Assembly: GCA_001915025.1 (NCBI GenBank)
Contig: MNDR01000091.1
Coordinates: forward strand, 1-39,276
Direction of reading: 5' to 3'
Length of the DNA: 39,276 bases
Source: Gemmatimonadetes bacterium 13_2_20CM_2_65_7
Lineage (GTDB): Bacteria > Gemmatimonadota > Gemmatimonadetes > Gemmatimonadales > GWC2-71-9
Position numbers and translations under genes: made by a program. Shown one piece after another: positions 24,704 to 32,383 of this stretch; within the stretch, counting starts at the first letter, position 1; every line of letters begins with the position of its first letter. The notes under the pieces were generated by a model, which had not been told where the DNA came from, made no database searches, and saw nothing but the letters and a program-made list of their open reading frames with translations.

Positions 24704-25790
24704 CGAGCGCGACGCGATGCGCCGCGCGCTCGAGCTCGCGTGGCGCGGGTGGGGACGGGTGTCGCCGAATCCGTTGGTCGGTGCGGTGGTCCTGCGCGGC
24801 GATGACGTTGTTGCGGAAGGCTGGCACGCGGAATTCGGCGGGCCGCATGCGGAGCTCAAGGCGCTCCACGCAGCCGACGACAAAACGCGCGGTTCGACAC
24901 TCGTCGTCACGCTCGAGCCATGCGCGCATCACGGCAAGACGCCCCCATGCGTCGACGCGATCCGTGCCGCGGGCGTGCGGCGCGTCGTGGCTGCCGTCCG
25001 CGATCCCGATCTCGACGCGCGCGGCGGCATCGAGATTCTCAAGCGCGCCGGTATTGAAACTGAGGTTGGCCTGATGGCCGAGGAGGCGGCCGCGCAGAAT
25101 GCTCCCTTCCTCGCGACCCGTCTGCAGACTGATCGGCCGTTCGTCGCTCTCAAACTCGCGACCTCGATCGACGGCCGCATCGCGGACGCGGGTGGGAGCT
25201 CGCAGTGGATCTCGGGGCCGGAGGCGCGCGAGCACGTCCATTGGCTGCGCGCCGGCTTCGATGCGATCGCCGTGGGCGGCACGACGGCGCTGACCGACAA
25301 CCCGCAGCTGACGGCGCGCGGCGGCGTCACGCCGCGCAAGCCGCCCGTACGGATCGTCTTCGATCGGCGCGCGATGTTGAACCTGGGCGTCTCCCTCGTA
25401 CAAACGGCGCGCGAGGTCCCCACCTGGGTCGTCGCGTCGCCGGAAGCGCCCGCCGCCAACGTTTCGGTGCTCGAAGGCAACGGCGTGCGCGTCTTCCGGC
25501 CCGAGGCACTGGCGCAGGCATTCGCGCAACTGCGCCTCGCCGGGATCCAGTCGTTGTTATGTGAAGGCGGAGGCGCACTCGGCACGAAACTGCTGGCGGA
25601 AGGACTGGTCGACCGCTTGTACTGGGTGCAAGCGCCGGTGTGGCTTGGTGAGGGCGGCGTGCCCGCTTTTCCAGGCGTTCCGGCATTTCCGCTCGCCGAA
25701 GCGCCGCGCTGGATCGTCGTAGAGCGACGGCCATTGGGCTCTGATACATTATTGGTATTGGATCGGCGGCTATGTTTACCGGAATCGTGA
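24690..25790 (+). CDS. ribD: Bifunctional riboflavin deaminase/reductase RibD
   Basis: Second and third steps of riboflavin synthesis: deamination of the pyrimidine, then reduction of the ribosyl group. It is 366 aa. The deaminase domain has VSPNPLVGAVV, GGPHAELKAL (His53 zinc ligand, Glu55 catalytic) and LEPCAHHGKTPPC (Cys78, Cys87). The reductase domain begins at RPFVALKLATSIDGRIA, with GFDAIAVGGTTALTDNPQLTAR and LLCEGGGALG. I chose TTG 24690, which keeps RDAMRRALELA and overlaps purM. ATG 24717 is a possible shorter start. Near the C-terminus, GVPAFPGVPAFP is a small tandem duplication (25656-25691). The stop overlaps ribE by 19 bp. Confidence 0.93.
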   Translation: MKRDSERDAMRRALELAWRGWGRVSPNPLVGAVVLRGDDVVAEGWHAEFGGPHAELKALHAADDKTRGSTLVVTLEPCAHHGKTPPCVDAIRAAGVRRVVAAVRDPDLDARGGIEILKRAGIETEVGLMAEEAAAQNAPFLATRLQTDRPFVALKLATSIDGRIADAGGSSQWISGPEAREHVHWLRAGFDAIAVGGTTALTDNPQLTARGGVTPRKPPVRIVFDRRAMLNLGVSLVQTAREVPTWVVASPEAPAANVSVLEGNGVRVFRPEALAQAFAQLRLAGIQSLLCEGGGALGTKLLAEGLVDRLYWVQAPVWLGEGGVPAFPGVPAFPLAEAPRWIVVERRPLGSDTLLVLDRRLCLPES

Positions 25791-26380
25791 GCGCTGTAGG
25801 GCGCGTCGAATCCGTTTCGCCAAACGGGGGAAGCGGGACGAGGGAAGGGGGAAGGGTACTTCGTATCCGAGCTCCCTACCGCGGCCTGAAGAAGGGCGAG
25901 AGCGTCGCGGTCAATGGCGCGTGTCTGACGGTGGAGAAGTTGGCGAAGGGCGGTTTCACCGTGCACGCGGTCCAAACGACTTTAGGGCGCACGCTGATTG
26001 GCGAATGGCGGACAGGGCAGGCCGTCAATTTGGAGCGTGCCCTGCGCGCGGGCGATCGGCTGGGCGGCCACTTCGTTGAGGGGCATGTGGACGGAGTCGG
26101 CACAGTAGAGCAGGTGGCCGAGTCCGGCGATGCGTTGCTGGTGGATATCCGCGTGCCACGCGAGGTCGAGGAAACGACGGTGCTGCATGGAGCAATCACG
26201 GTCGATGGTGTGAGTCTGACCGTGAACGCTCTGCCGAGCCCCGGCGTTGTGCAGGTGTCGCTCGTGCCATTCACGCGGGAGCATACGACGTTGGGACGGA
26301 TCGCCGTTGGCGATCGAGTGCACATCGAAGCGGACGTTCTTGGAAAGTACGTGAGGCAGCTATGTCGTTCGGCGCAGTAG
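25772..26380 (+). CDS. ribE: Riboflavin synthase alpha chain
   Basis: Dismutates two 6,7-dimethyl-8-ribityllumazines into riboflavin. It is 202 aa with two lumazine-binding barrel repeats. MFTGIVSAVG is the invariant N-terminus. The first repeat has SVAVNGACLTV and LIGEWRTGQAVNLERALRAG. The second starts at GGHFVEGHVDGVGTV and contains ITVDGVSLTVNALPSPG and VHIEADVLGKYV. ATG 25772 lies inside the end of ribD. Residues about 17-28 (SPNGGSGTREGG) look like a loop extension, encoded by a purine-rich G-tract at 25826-25856. The end overlaps ribBA by 19 bp, consistent with a coupled ribDEAH operon. Confidence 0.95.
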   Translation: MFTGIVSAVGRVESVSPNGGSGTREGGRVLRIRAPYRGLKKGESVAVNGACLTVEKLAKGGFTVHAVQTTLGRTLIGEWRTGQAVNLERALRAGDRLGGHFVEGHVDGVGTVEQVAESGDALLVDIRVPREVEETTVLHGAITVDGVSLTVNALPSPGVVQVSLVPFTREHTTLGRIAVGDRVHIEADVLGKYVRQLCRSAQ

Positions 26381-27567
26381 AACAGGCGATCGCGGATATC
26401 CGCGCGGGCACGCTCGTCATCGTGGCCGATGACGAGCGGCGCGAAAACGAGGGTGATCTGGTCGGTGCGGCAGAGAAGGTCACGCCCGCGATGATCAACT
26501 TCATGGCGATGCACGCCCGCGGATTGATCTGCATGCCGCTGACGCCGGCGCGTTGCCAGGCGCTGGGCCTGCCGCAGATGACGGAGCACAACTCCGAGTC
26601 CCATGAGACGGCGTTCACGATCAGCATCGACGCCGCGGCGCGCTTCGGCGTGACGACCGGGATTTCGGCGGCGGACCGCGCGGCGACCATTCGTGTCGCG
26701 ATCGACCCGTCGACGGTTCCCAGCGACCTGCGGCGTCCGGGACATGTCTTTCCGTTGCGCGCGCGTCCCGGCGGGGTGCTGCAGCGCGTCGGCCAGACCG
26801 AAGCGAGCATCGATCTCGCGCGGCTCGCCGGGCTGTATCCCGCGGGTGTCATCTGCGAGATCCTCAATGCCGACGGCTCGATGGCGCGGCGACCGGATCT
26901 CGAGCGCTTCGCCAAAGAGCATGGCCTCACCTTCATCACAGTCGCGCAGCTCGTCGCCTATCGTCTCAAGCATGAGCGGCTGGTCCACCGCGTGGCGGAA
27001 GCGCGTTTACCGACGCCGTTCGGTGAATTCCGGATCATTGGCTATCGCAACGACGTGGATGAAGCGGAGCACATCGCGCTCGTCTACGGCGAGGTGGCGG
27101 GGAAACAGCACGTGCTCGTCCGCATGCACTCCAAGTGCCTGACGGGCGACGTCTTCGGATCCGCCCGCTGTGACTGCGGCTGGCAGCTCCAGTCCGCCAT
27201 GCGCATGATCGCGAGCGAAGGCGCGGGTGTTGTCGTCTACCTGGACCAGGAGGGCCGCGGCATCGGCCTGCTCAACAAGCTCAAGGCGTATGAGCTCCAG
27301 GACGCCGGACACGACACCGTCGAAGCGAACGAGAAGCTCGGGTTCAAGCCCGACCTCCGGAACTACGGAATCGGCGCGCAGATCCTGCTCGATCTCGGTC
27401 TGTCCTCGATTCGGGTCCTGACGAACAATCCAATGAAGCTCGTGGGGCTCGAGGGGTATGGTCTCGAAATCGTCGAGCGGCTGCCCATCGTGCCGGCTTC
27501 TTCCGACGAAAACCGCGCCTACCTGGACGTGAAGAGGGACAAGCTCGGCCACTTCCTGACCCACTGA
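26362..27567 (+). CDS. ribBA: RibBA: DHBP synthase / GTP cyclohydrolase II
   Basis: Two-domain riboflavin entry enzyme of 401 aa. The N-terminal half resembles DHBP synthase: IVADDERRENEGDLVGAAE, AMHARGLICMPL, FGVTTGISAADRA, DLRRPGHVFPLRARPGG. The C-terminal half is GTP cyclohydrolase II with zinc cysteines Cys259, Cys270 and Cys272 (CLTGDVFGSARCDC), YLDQEGRGIGL, DLRNYGIGAQIL and LTNNPMKLVGLEGYGL. One point is odd. The DHBP-synthase metal ligand that is His in E. coli RibB (GGHTEA) is Gln145 here (VGQTEASIDL). The N-terminal activity may be altered, or this may be an accepted lineage variant; I cannot tell by eye. Confidence 0.92.
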   Translation: MSFGAVEQAIADIRAGTLVIVADDERRENEGDLVGAAEKVTPAMINFMAMHARGLICMPLTPARCQALGLPQMTEHNSESHETAFTISIDAAARFGVTTGISAADRAATIRVAIDPSTVPSDLRRPGHVFPLRARPGGVLQRVGQTEASIDLARLAGLYPAGVICEILNADGSMARRPDLERFAKEHGLTFITVAQLVAYRLKHERLVHRVAEARLPTPFGEFRIIGYRNDVDEAEHIALVYGEVAGKQHVLVRMHSKCLTGDVFGSARCDCGWQLQSAMRMIASEGAGVVVYLDQEGRGIGLLNKLKAYELQDAGHDTVEANEKLGFKPDLRNYGIGAQILLDLGLSSIRVLTNNPMKLVGLEGYGLEIVERLPIVPASSDENRAYLDVKRDKLGHFLTH

Positions 27568-27569
27568 TC

Positions 27570-28052
27570 GTGGCTCCCCACCCCCACCGCCCGCCTCCGG
27601 CCGCGCGCACGTCCACCCGTCAGCGGCGCGTGGCGATCATCGTAAGCCGTTTTCACGAGGACATCACCACCCGGCTCCTGGAGGGCGCGCGTGACGCGCT
27701 GCGTCGCGGCGGCATCGCGGACGCGAATGTGGAAGTCACGTGGGTTCCTGGCGCGTTCGAGCTCCCCGTCATCGCCGAGGCCGCTGCCGCGAGTGAGCGC
27801 TTCGATGCCATCGTCGCGCTCGGGTGCGTGATCCGCGGCGAGACACCGCATTTCGAGTACGTCGCAGCTGAGGCGGCGCGGGGGCTTGGCAACGTCGCGT
27901 TGGCGTACCGCATTGCGGTCGGATTCGGGGTTCTCACCACCGACACGGAGGCTCAGGCGCACGCCCGGCTCGGGAAAGGGGCTGAAGCGGCGCAGGCGGC
28001 CCTCGAGACCGCCGACGCGCTCGAGCGGCTCGGTGCAGCGTCCCGAGACTAA
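27570..28052 (+). CDS. ribH: Lumazine synthase
   Basis: Condenses DHBP with the ribityl-aminouracil to give 6,7-dimethyl-8-ribityllumazine. It is 160 aa. Landmarks are VAIIVSRFHEDITTRLLEGA, the substrate loop VTWVPGAFELP, VALGCVIRGETPHFEYVA with the catalytic His, and GFGVLTTDTEAQAHAR. The N-terminus has a proline/arginine-rich lead (PHPHRPPPAARTSTRQRR) before the conserved core, so the true start could be later, though no better start codon stands out. GTG 27570 is two bases after the ribBA stop. The end overlaps nusB by 20 bp, the common ribH-nusB arrangement. Confidence 0.93.
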   Translation: MAPHPHRPPPAARTSTRQRRVAIIVSRFHEDITTRLLEGARDALRRGGIADANVEVTWVPGAFELPVIAEAAAASERFDAIVALGCVIRGETPHFEYVAAEAARGLGNVALAYRIAVGFGVLTTDTEAQAHARLGKGAEAAQAALETADALERLGAASRD

Positions 28053-28446
28053 GGCGCGGGCGCGCGCGCTCCAACTCCTCTACGCGTGGGAATTGTCGGG
28101 CGAACCTTCGATTGAAACCGTCGTCGCGCGCGTCGCGACGATTTACGGGCGCGCCCCGCGCGGCTATGACCGAGGGGCGGACCTCGCCTCGAAGGCGATT
28201 GCCGGCCGGCCGGAGTTCGACCGCCGCGTGAAAGAAGCGGCGGAGCACTGGCGCCTGGAACGTGTTGGGGTTGTCGAGCGCAACATCCTGCGCCTCGCGC
28301 TCGCCGAGCTCGACGAAGCGTCCACTCCGTCGCGCGTGGTGATCGACGAAGCGGTGAAGCTCGCTCACTGGTTTGCTGGCGCGCGCGCGCCGGCGTTCGT
28401 CAACGGAGTGCTCGATGCCGTGGCGCGCGAGACCGGCGCGCTGTGA
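28033..28446 (+). CDS. nusB: Transcription antitermination factor NusB
   Basis: Small all-helical RNA-binding protein of 137 aa. With NusE it binds boxA and supports rRNA transcription antitermination. ETKARARALQLLYAWELSG is the first helix with its conserved ARxxALQxLY pattern. RVGVVERNILRLALAELDE and RVVIDEAVKLAHWFAGARAPAFVNGVLDAVAR form the conserved C-terminal half. GTG 28033 lies within the end of ribH. The stop overlaps the next gene as GTGA. Confidence 0.94.
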   Translation: MQRPETKARARALQLLYAWELSGEPSIETVVARVATIYGRAPRGYDRGADLASKAIAGRPEFDRRVKEAAEHWRLERVGVVERNILRLALAELDEASTPSRVVIDEAVKLAHWFAGARAPAFVNGVLDAVARETGAL

Positions 28447-29561
28447 AGATCCTGCTCATCAACTGGAACGACCGGCAGAATCCGCAGGCCGGCGGCGCGG
28501 AGATCCATCTGCACGAGCTGTTCGGCCGGATCGCGGCGTGGGGACACGGCGTCGACCTCCTGACGAGTGGATGGGCTAATGCGGAACCGCAAGCAACGGT
28601 GGACGGGATGCGCGTCACGCGCGTCGGCGGACGCCACAGTTTCGCGCTGCGCGCGGGCGGCGCGGTACGGCGAGCGTTGCGGGAGAAAGCGTATGACATC
28701 GTGGTCGAGGACGTGAACAAACTGCCCCTGTTCCTTCCTGCCCTCACAGCGTTGCCGTTTGTGGCGATCGTGCCACATCTCTTCGGTACGACCGCCTTTG
28801 CCGAAGCGAGCTGGCCCGTCGCGGCGACGGTTTGGGCCGCGGAGCTGCCGATTCCGTGGGTGTACCGGCGGGCGGGCTTCCATGCGATCTCCGAAAGCAC
28901 GCGAGACGACTTGGTGCGCCGCGGCGTGGCTGCTGATCGGGTGATCGTGATCCATCCCGGTGTCGATTCGACCTGGTACAGTCCCGATCCCAACACGCCG
29001 CGCGCCCCCCACCCGGCGTTCTTGTACCTGGGACGATTGAAGCGTTATAAAGGAGTGGAGTACGCGCTGCGGGCGCTCGCCGCGGCACGGCAGGTGCGAG
29101 CTGATGTGACGCTCGACATCTGCGGCCAGGGGGACGATCGCGGGCGCCTCGAGGGCATTACCCAGACGCTGGGACTGGGCGACGCGGTCCGCTTTTTGGG
29201 ATTCGTCACGGAGGACGAAAAGCGCAGGCTGCTACGCCAGGCCTGGGCGGTGGTTTTCCCGAGTCCAAAAGAAGGGTGGGGCATCTCGAACGTCGAAGCC
29301 GCCGCTTGCGGTACTCCCGCGCTCGCATCGGACAGTCCGGGGCTGCGCGAATCGGTTCGCCACGGCGTCACGGGATATCTCGTCACTCACGGCGACTCCC
29401 GCGGGCTCGCCGATCGCATGCTCGCCCTGGCCGCAGACCCAGCTCTCGTCGCGCGACTCGGTGCCGCGGGCCGCAGCTTCGCGCAAGGGTTGTCGTGGGA
29501 CTCGGCCGCGAAGGCGACCGTGGCACATCTTCAACAGATCATCGCTGAACGAGGAGGCTGA
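28443..29561 (+). CDS. GT4-family glycosyltransferase
   Basis: Retaining, GT-B-fold glycosyltransferase of 372 aa that transfers a sugar from a nucleotide-sugar to an unknown acceptor. The N-terminal half (ILLINWNDRQNPQAGGAEIH, HELFGRIAAWGHGVDLLTSG) binds the acceptor. The C-terminal half has FLYLGRLKRYKGVEYALRAL, LDICGQGDDRGRL, VFPSPKEGWGISNVEAAACG (the GT4 E-x7-E region) and GTPALASDSPGL. GTG 28443 overlaps nusB as GTGA. Lipopolysaccharide, glycolipid or polysaccharide synthesis are all possible; the neighbours do not narrow it. Confidence 0.9.
   Translation: MKILLINWNDRQNPQAGGAEIHLHELFGRIAAWGHGVDLLTSGWANAEPQATVDGMRVTRVGGRHSFALRAGGAVRRALREKAYDIVVEDVNKLPLFLPALTALPFVAIVPHLFGTTAFAEASWPVAATVWAAELPIPWVYRRAGFHAISESTRDDLVRRGVAADRVIVIHPGVDSTWYSPDPNTPRAPHPAFLYLGRLKRYKGVEYALRALAAARQVRADVTLDICGQGDDRGRLEGITQTLGLGDAVRFLGFVTEDEKRRLLRQAWAVVFPSPKEGWGISNVEAAACGTPALASDSPGLRESVRHGVTGYLVTHGDSRGLADRMLALAADPALVARLGAAGRSFAQGLSWDSAAKATVAHLQQIIAERGG
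29552..29557 (+). promoter_or_regulatory. Ribosome binding site for hpf
   Basis: AGGAGG nine bases before ATG 29567. The neighbouring GAGG (29551-29554) can pair with CCTC (29563-29566), which could partly mask the site. Confidence 0.5.
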
Positions 29562-29566
29562 ACCTC

Positions 29567-29887
29567 ATGCGCGTCACCATTACCGCCCGTCACGCTGAGA
29601 TCGACGATGACCTGCGTGCGCACGCCAAGGACCTGGTCGAAAAAGTGGCCAAGCTGGTGCGGCGCCCGCATCACGCGCAGGTCGTGTTCACCGATGCTCA
29701 CGGCGAAGCGGGAGTGGAGATCGAAGTGCACGTGCCGCGCGGGCGAGTGCACGTGGCGAAGTCGGCGGCGGCCGATCACCGGTCGGCGCTGGACCTCGCG
29801 ATCGCGCGGGTGAAGCGCCAGCTCCTCGACGAAAAAGAGACGCCACGCACACGCCGTACGATCCGCCGGTCCAAGGCTCCGAGGTAA
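29567..29887 (+). CDS. hpf: Ribosome hibernation promoting factor (short HPF/RaiA-like)
   Basis: Small ribosome-binding protein of 106 aa that inactivates or dimerises 70S ribosomes in stationary phase. MRVTITARHAEIDDDLRAHAKDLVEKVAKL is the typical first strand and helix. AQVVFTDAHGEAGVEIEVHVPRG forms the central strands. SALDLAIARVKRQLLDEKE is the second helix. A basic tail (RTRRTIRRSK) follows. It lacks the C-terminal dimerisation domain of long HPF. It sits immediately before hprK, a placement reminiscent of the proteobacterial rpoN-hpf-ptsN-hprK neighbourhoods. Confidence 0.9.
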   Translation: MRVTITARHAEIDDDLRAHAKDLVEKVAKLVRRPHHAQVVFTDAHGEAGVEIEVHVPRGRVHVAKSAAADHRSALDLAIARVKRQLLDEKETPRTRRTIRRSKAPR

Positions 29888-29888
29888 G

Positions 29889-30854
29889 GTGCTCAAAGTC
29901 GGCGACCTGCTCGCCCACAAGGGGGATCCGCTGCAGCTCGAGCTGCTCACCGCGGAAAAGGGACTCGAGCGCGAGATTCGTTCGCCCGAAGCGTCCAGTC
30001 CCGGCCTGGTGCTCGCCGGCTACACGGCGCGCTTTGTGGGCACCGACCGGATTCACATCCTCGGCGAAACCGAAATCACCTATCTCGCCTCGCTCGATTC
30101 GAAAGCGCGGCGCCAGTCAATCGAGACGTTCCTCGCATACGACCTGCCCTGTGTGATCATCACCAAGGGGCAGGAGCCGCCCGACGAGCTGGTGCAGCTG
30201 GCGCGCGATAAGGGCATCCCGGTCATCCGCACGCGGCTCAAGACCGCCGAGTTCTATCGGCGCCTCAAGCCATTCCTCGATGACGCCTTCGCACCGCGGA
30301 CGACGGTTCATGGCTCGCTCGCCGACGTGTTCGGCGTCGGCCTGTTGTTTCGCGGCCGCTCGGGAATCGGTAAGAGCGAGTGCGTGCTCGATCTGGTGGA
30401 GCGGGGGCACCGCCTCGTCGCCGACGACGTCGTGCACGTCACCCGGCGCGGTCACGATGTGCTCATCGGCCGCGGGCACGAGATCTCGCGGCACTATATG
30501 GAGATCCGAGGCGTTGGATTGATCGACATCAACGCGCTGTTCGGCATTCGCTCCGTCCGGCAACAGAAGCGCATCGAGGTGGTCGTGGAACTGGAAGATT
30601 GGGATAACACGCGCGAATACGATCGCACCGGTCTCGACCAGAAGCAGACCGAGCTGCTCGACGTCTCGCTGCCACTCGTGACGGTTCCCTTGAATCCCGG
30701 AAAAAATCTCACCGTGATCTGCGAAGTCGTGGCGATGACACATTTACTGCGCTACAGTGGTGTCGACTCGGCGCACGCGTTCAACGAACGCTTGATTCGA
30801 CGCATGCGAGAGAAGGGAGAGGTGCAGCAGTATTTGGAGGAAGACTATGAGTGA
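29889..30854 (+). CDS. hprK: HPr kinase/phosphorylase
   Basis: Phosphorylates, and reverses phosphorylation of, the regulatory serine of HPr. It is 321 aa. The N-terminal regulatory domain (LLAHKGDPLQLELLTAEKG) precedes the catalytic P-loop domain. That domain has the Walker A GRSGIGKSE (about residues 155-163), ADDVV, the HprK signature EIRGVGLIDINALFG (about 205), and the C-terminal VPLNPGKNLTVICEVVAM. GTG 29889 is one base after the hpf stop region. The substrate, an HPr with a matching serine, is encoded 2.3 kb downstream. The stop overlaps the EIIA gene by 8 bp, so kinase and PTS genes are coupled. Confidence 0.95.
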   Translation: MLKVGDLLAHKGDPLQLELLTAEKGLEREIRSPEASSPGLVLAGYTARFVGTDRIHILGETEITYLASLDSKARRQSIETFLAYDLPCVIITKGQEPPDELVQLARDKGIPVIRTRLKTAEFYRRLKPFLDDAFAPRTTVHGSLADVFGVGLLFRGRSGIGKSECVLDLVERGHRLVADDVVHVTRRGHDVLIGRGHEISRHYMEIRGVGLIDINALFGIRSVRQQKRIEVVVELEDWDNTREYDRTGLDQKQTELLDVSLPLVTVPLNPGKNLTVICEVVAMTHLLRYSGVDSAHAFNERLIRRMREKGEVQQYLEEDYE

Positions 30855-31233
30855 CGGGTCCCCGCTGCGCGGGGTTATCGTGTCGCATGCCGCGGTCGCG
30901 CAGGCGCTGGTGAGCGCCGTCAGCGTCATCACCGGGATCGATGGCGCGTTGACGCCCGTATCCAACGAGGGATGCGGCACGGATGCGCTCGCCGAGCGGC
31001 TCAACAAGGCCGTCGGCAGCGGCCCAGCGGTGCTATTTGTGGATCTGCCGGGCGGATCCTGTCTCACGAGCTCCGTGCGCTACGCCAAGCAGCACGCCGA
31101 CATCGCCGTAGTCACGGGCGTCAACCTCGCCATGCTGCTCGATTTCGTGTTTCACCGCGATGTCGCGCCGGCGGAAGCGGCGCGCCGCGCCGCTGAAGCC
31201 GGCGGCAAGGCCATCCGCGTCACCGCCGCATGA
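30847..31233 (+). CDS. PTS mannose-type EIIA
   Basis: Phosphocarrier domain IIA of the mannose/fructose/sorbose PTS family, 128 aa. GVIVSHAAVAQALVSAV carries the phosphorylated histidine (His14). LFVDLPGGSCLTSSV and VVTGVNLAMLLDF match the EIIA-Man fold. It receives phosphate from HPr and passes it to EIIB. ATG 30847 lies within the end of hprK. The stop overlaps EIIB as ATGA. This is a stand-alone IIA, not fused to IIB as in E. coli ManX. Confidence 0.92.
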   Translation: MSDGSPLRGVIVSHAAVAQALVSAVSVITGIDGALTPVSNEGCGTDALAERLNKAVGSGPAVLFVDLPGGSCLTSSVRYAKQHADIAVVTGVNLAMLLDFVFHRDVAPAEAARRAAEAGGKAIRVTAA

Positions 31234-31703
31234 GTCTGGCGTTGTACCGCATCGACGACCGCCTCATCCACGGCCAGGTGGTGGTCGGGTGGGGGCAGCC
31301 GCTCCATATCACGTTCATCGTGCTCGTCGATGACGAAGTGCGCAGCAGCGACTGGGAACAGGACCTCTATCGCATGGGCGTGCCGCCGGACATGGAGGTC
31401 ATCTTTGCCTCCGTCGAAGAGGCGGCCCGGCAGATGGCGAGTTGGCAAACCGATCCACGGGTCGGGATTCTGCTCGTTGGCGACGTCAACACCGCCGTCT
31501 CCCTCGTGGAGCACGCGCCCCAGGTCCGCACCTTCAACGTGGGAGGCGTGCACCATCGCGCCGGCCGGACGGAGCGGCTGCGGTTCGTGTACCTGACGGA
31601 CGACGAAGCGGCGAAGCTGCGCCAGCTCGCGGCGCGCGGCGTCGAAGTGACCGCACAGGACGTTCCGACCGCACCCGCGATTCCGGTAGGTGATTTCACG
31701 TGA
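31230..31703 (+). CDS. PTS mannose-type EIIB
   Basis: Phosphocarrier IIB of the mannose/fructose/sorbose PTS, 157 aa. YRIDDRLIHGQVVVGWG holds the phospho-histidine His14. FIVLVDDEVRSSDWEQDLYRMGVPPDMEV and FNVGGVHHRAGRTERLRFVYLTDDEAA follow as in the family. It transfers phosphate to the sugar as EIIC/EIID bring it in. ATG 31230 overlaps the EIIA stop, and the stop overlaps EIIC as GTGA, giving a tight A-B-C-D order. Confidence 0.93.
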   Translation: MSLALYRIDDRLIHGQVVVGWGQPLHITFIVLVDDEVRSSDWEQDLYRMGVPPDMEVIFASVEEAARQMASWQTDPRVGILLVGDVNTAVSLVEHAPQVRTFNVGGVHHRAGRTERLRFVYLTDDEAAKLRQLAARGVEVTAQDVPTAPAIPVGDFT

Positions 31704-32383
31704 CCCTGCCCGTTGAAATCCTGATCGCCTTGCTCGTCTGGGGCACGCTCGTGGGGATCGATCTCGTGAGCCTGCCACAGATGATGATCGCGCGTCCGCT
31801 CGTCGCCGGGACGATCGCGGGAGCGATTCTCGGCGACATCCCGACGGGGCTGAAGCTGGGCGTGATTTTCGAGCTGCTGCAATACGACATCCTTCCCGTC
31901 GGCGCGGTGCGGTATCCGGAGTACGGGCCGGCGACGGTCGCCGCTGTCGCCACGGCGCATGCCTCGGCCGGCGTTTTGGGATTGGGACTCGGCGCGCTCG
32001 TCGGGCTCGTCACGGGATTGATCGGAGGAATCACGATCAATGTGCTGCGGCGCGTGAATTCTAGGATCGTGCACGCCGCGGCCGCGGCTCTCGAGTCGGG
32101 AGACCCCAGCGCGCTCGTGCGCGTGCACGTCGGTGGATTGCTCCGCGATGCCGCTCGAGCGGCCATCGTGACGGCGACGGGACTCTTCCTCGCCTGGCTC
32201 GCGCGCCCGTTGTTGGCGGGCGCGTTGACGACTCGCGGCGCGACGCTGCTCGCGGTTGCCGCGATCGCGGCAGCTCTGGCTGCCGGGGCGGCCGGAACGC
32301 TGCGACTCGTGGGCCGTGGCCCCAACCTCGCCTGGTTCGCCGCTGGTTTGGGCGGCGGACTCCTCGTGGCATGGCTGCGATGA
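31700..32383 (+). CDS. PTS mannose-type EIIC
   Basis: Membrane translocation component IIC, 227 aa and highly hydrophobic. LVWGTLVGIDLVSLPQMMIARPLVAGTIAGAILGD near the start and FELLQYDILPVGAVRYPEYGPATVAA are family hallmarks of the mannose-type IIC. The rest is a series of hydrophobic helices. It is somewhat shorter than the E. coli ManY (~266 aa). GTG 31700 overlaps EIIB as GTGA, and the end overlaps EIID as ATGA. Confidence 0.88.
   Translation: MTLPVEILIALLVWGTLVGIDLVSLPQMMIARPLVAGTIAGAILGDIPTGLKLGVIFELLQYDILPVGAVRYPEYGPATVAAVATAHASAGVLGLGLGALVGLVTGLIGGITINVLRRVNSRIVHAAAAALESGDPSALVRVHVGGLLRDAARAAIVTATGLFLAWLARPLLAGALTTRGATLLAVAAIAAALAAGAAGTLRLVGRGPNLAWFAAGLGGGLLVAWLR

Noticed and set aside
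24600-24720. FMN riboswitch before ribD
   Set aside because: ribD overlaps the end of purM, and no untranslated leader exists to hold a riboswitch.
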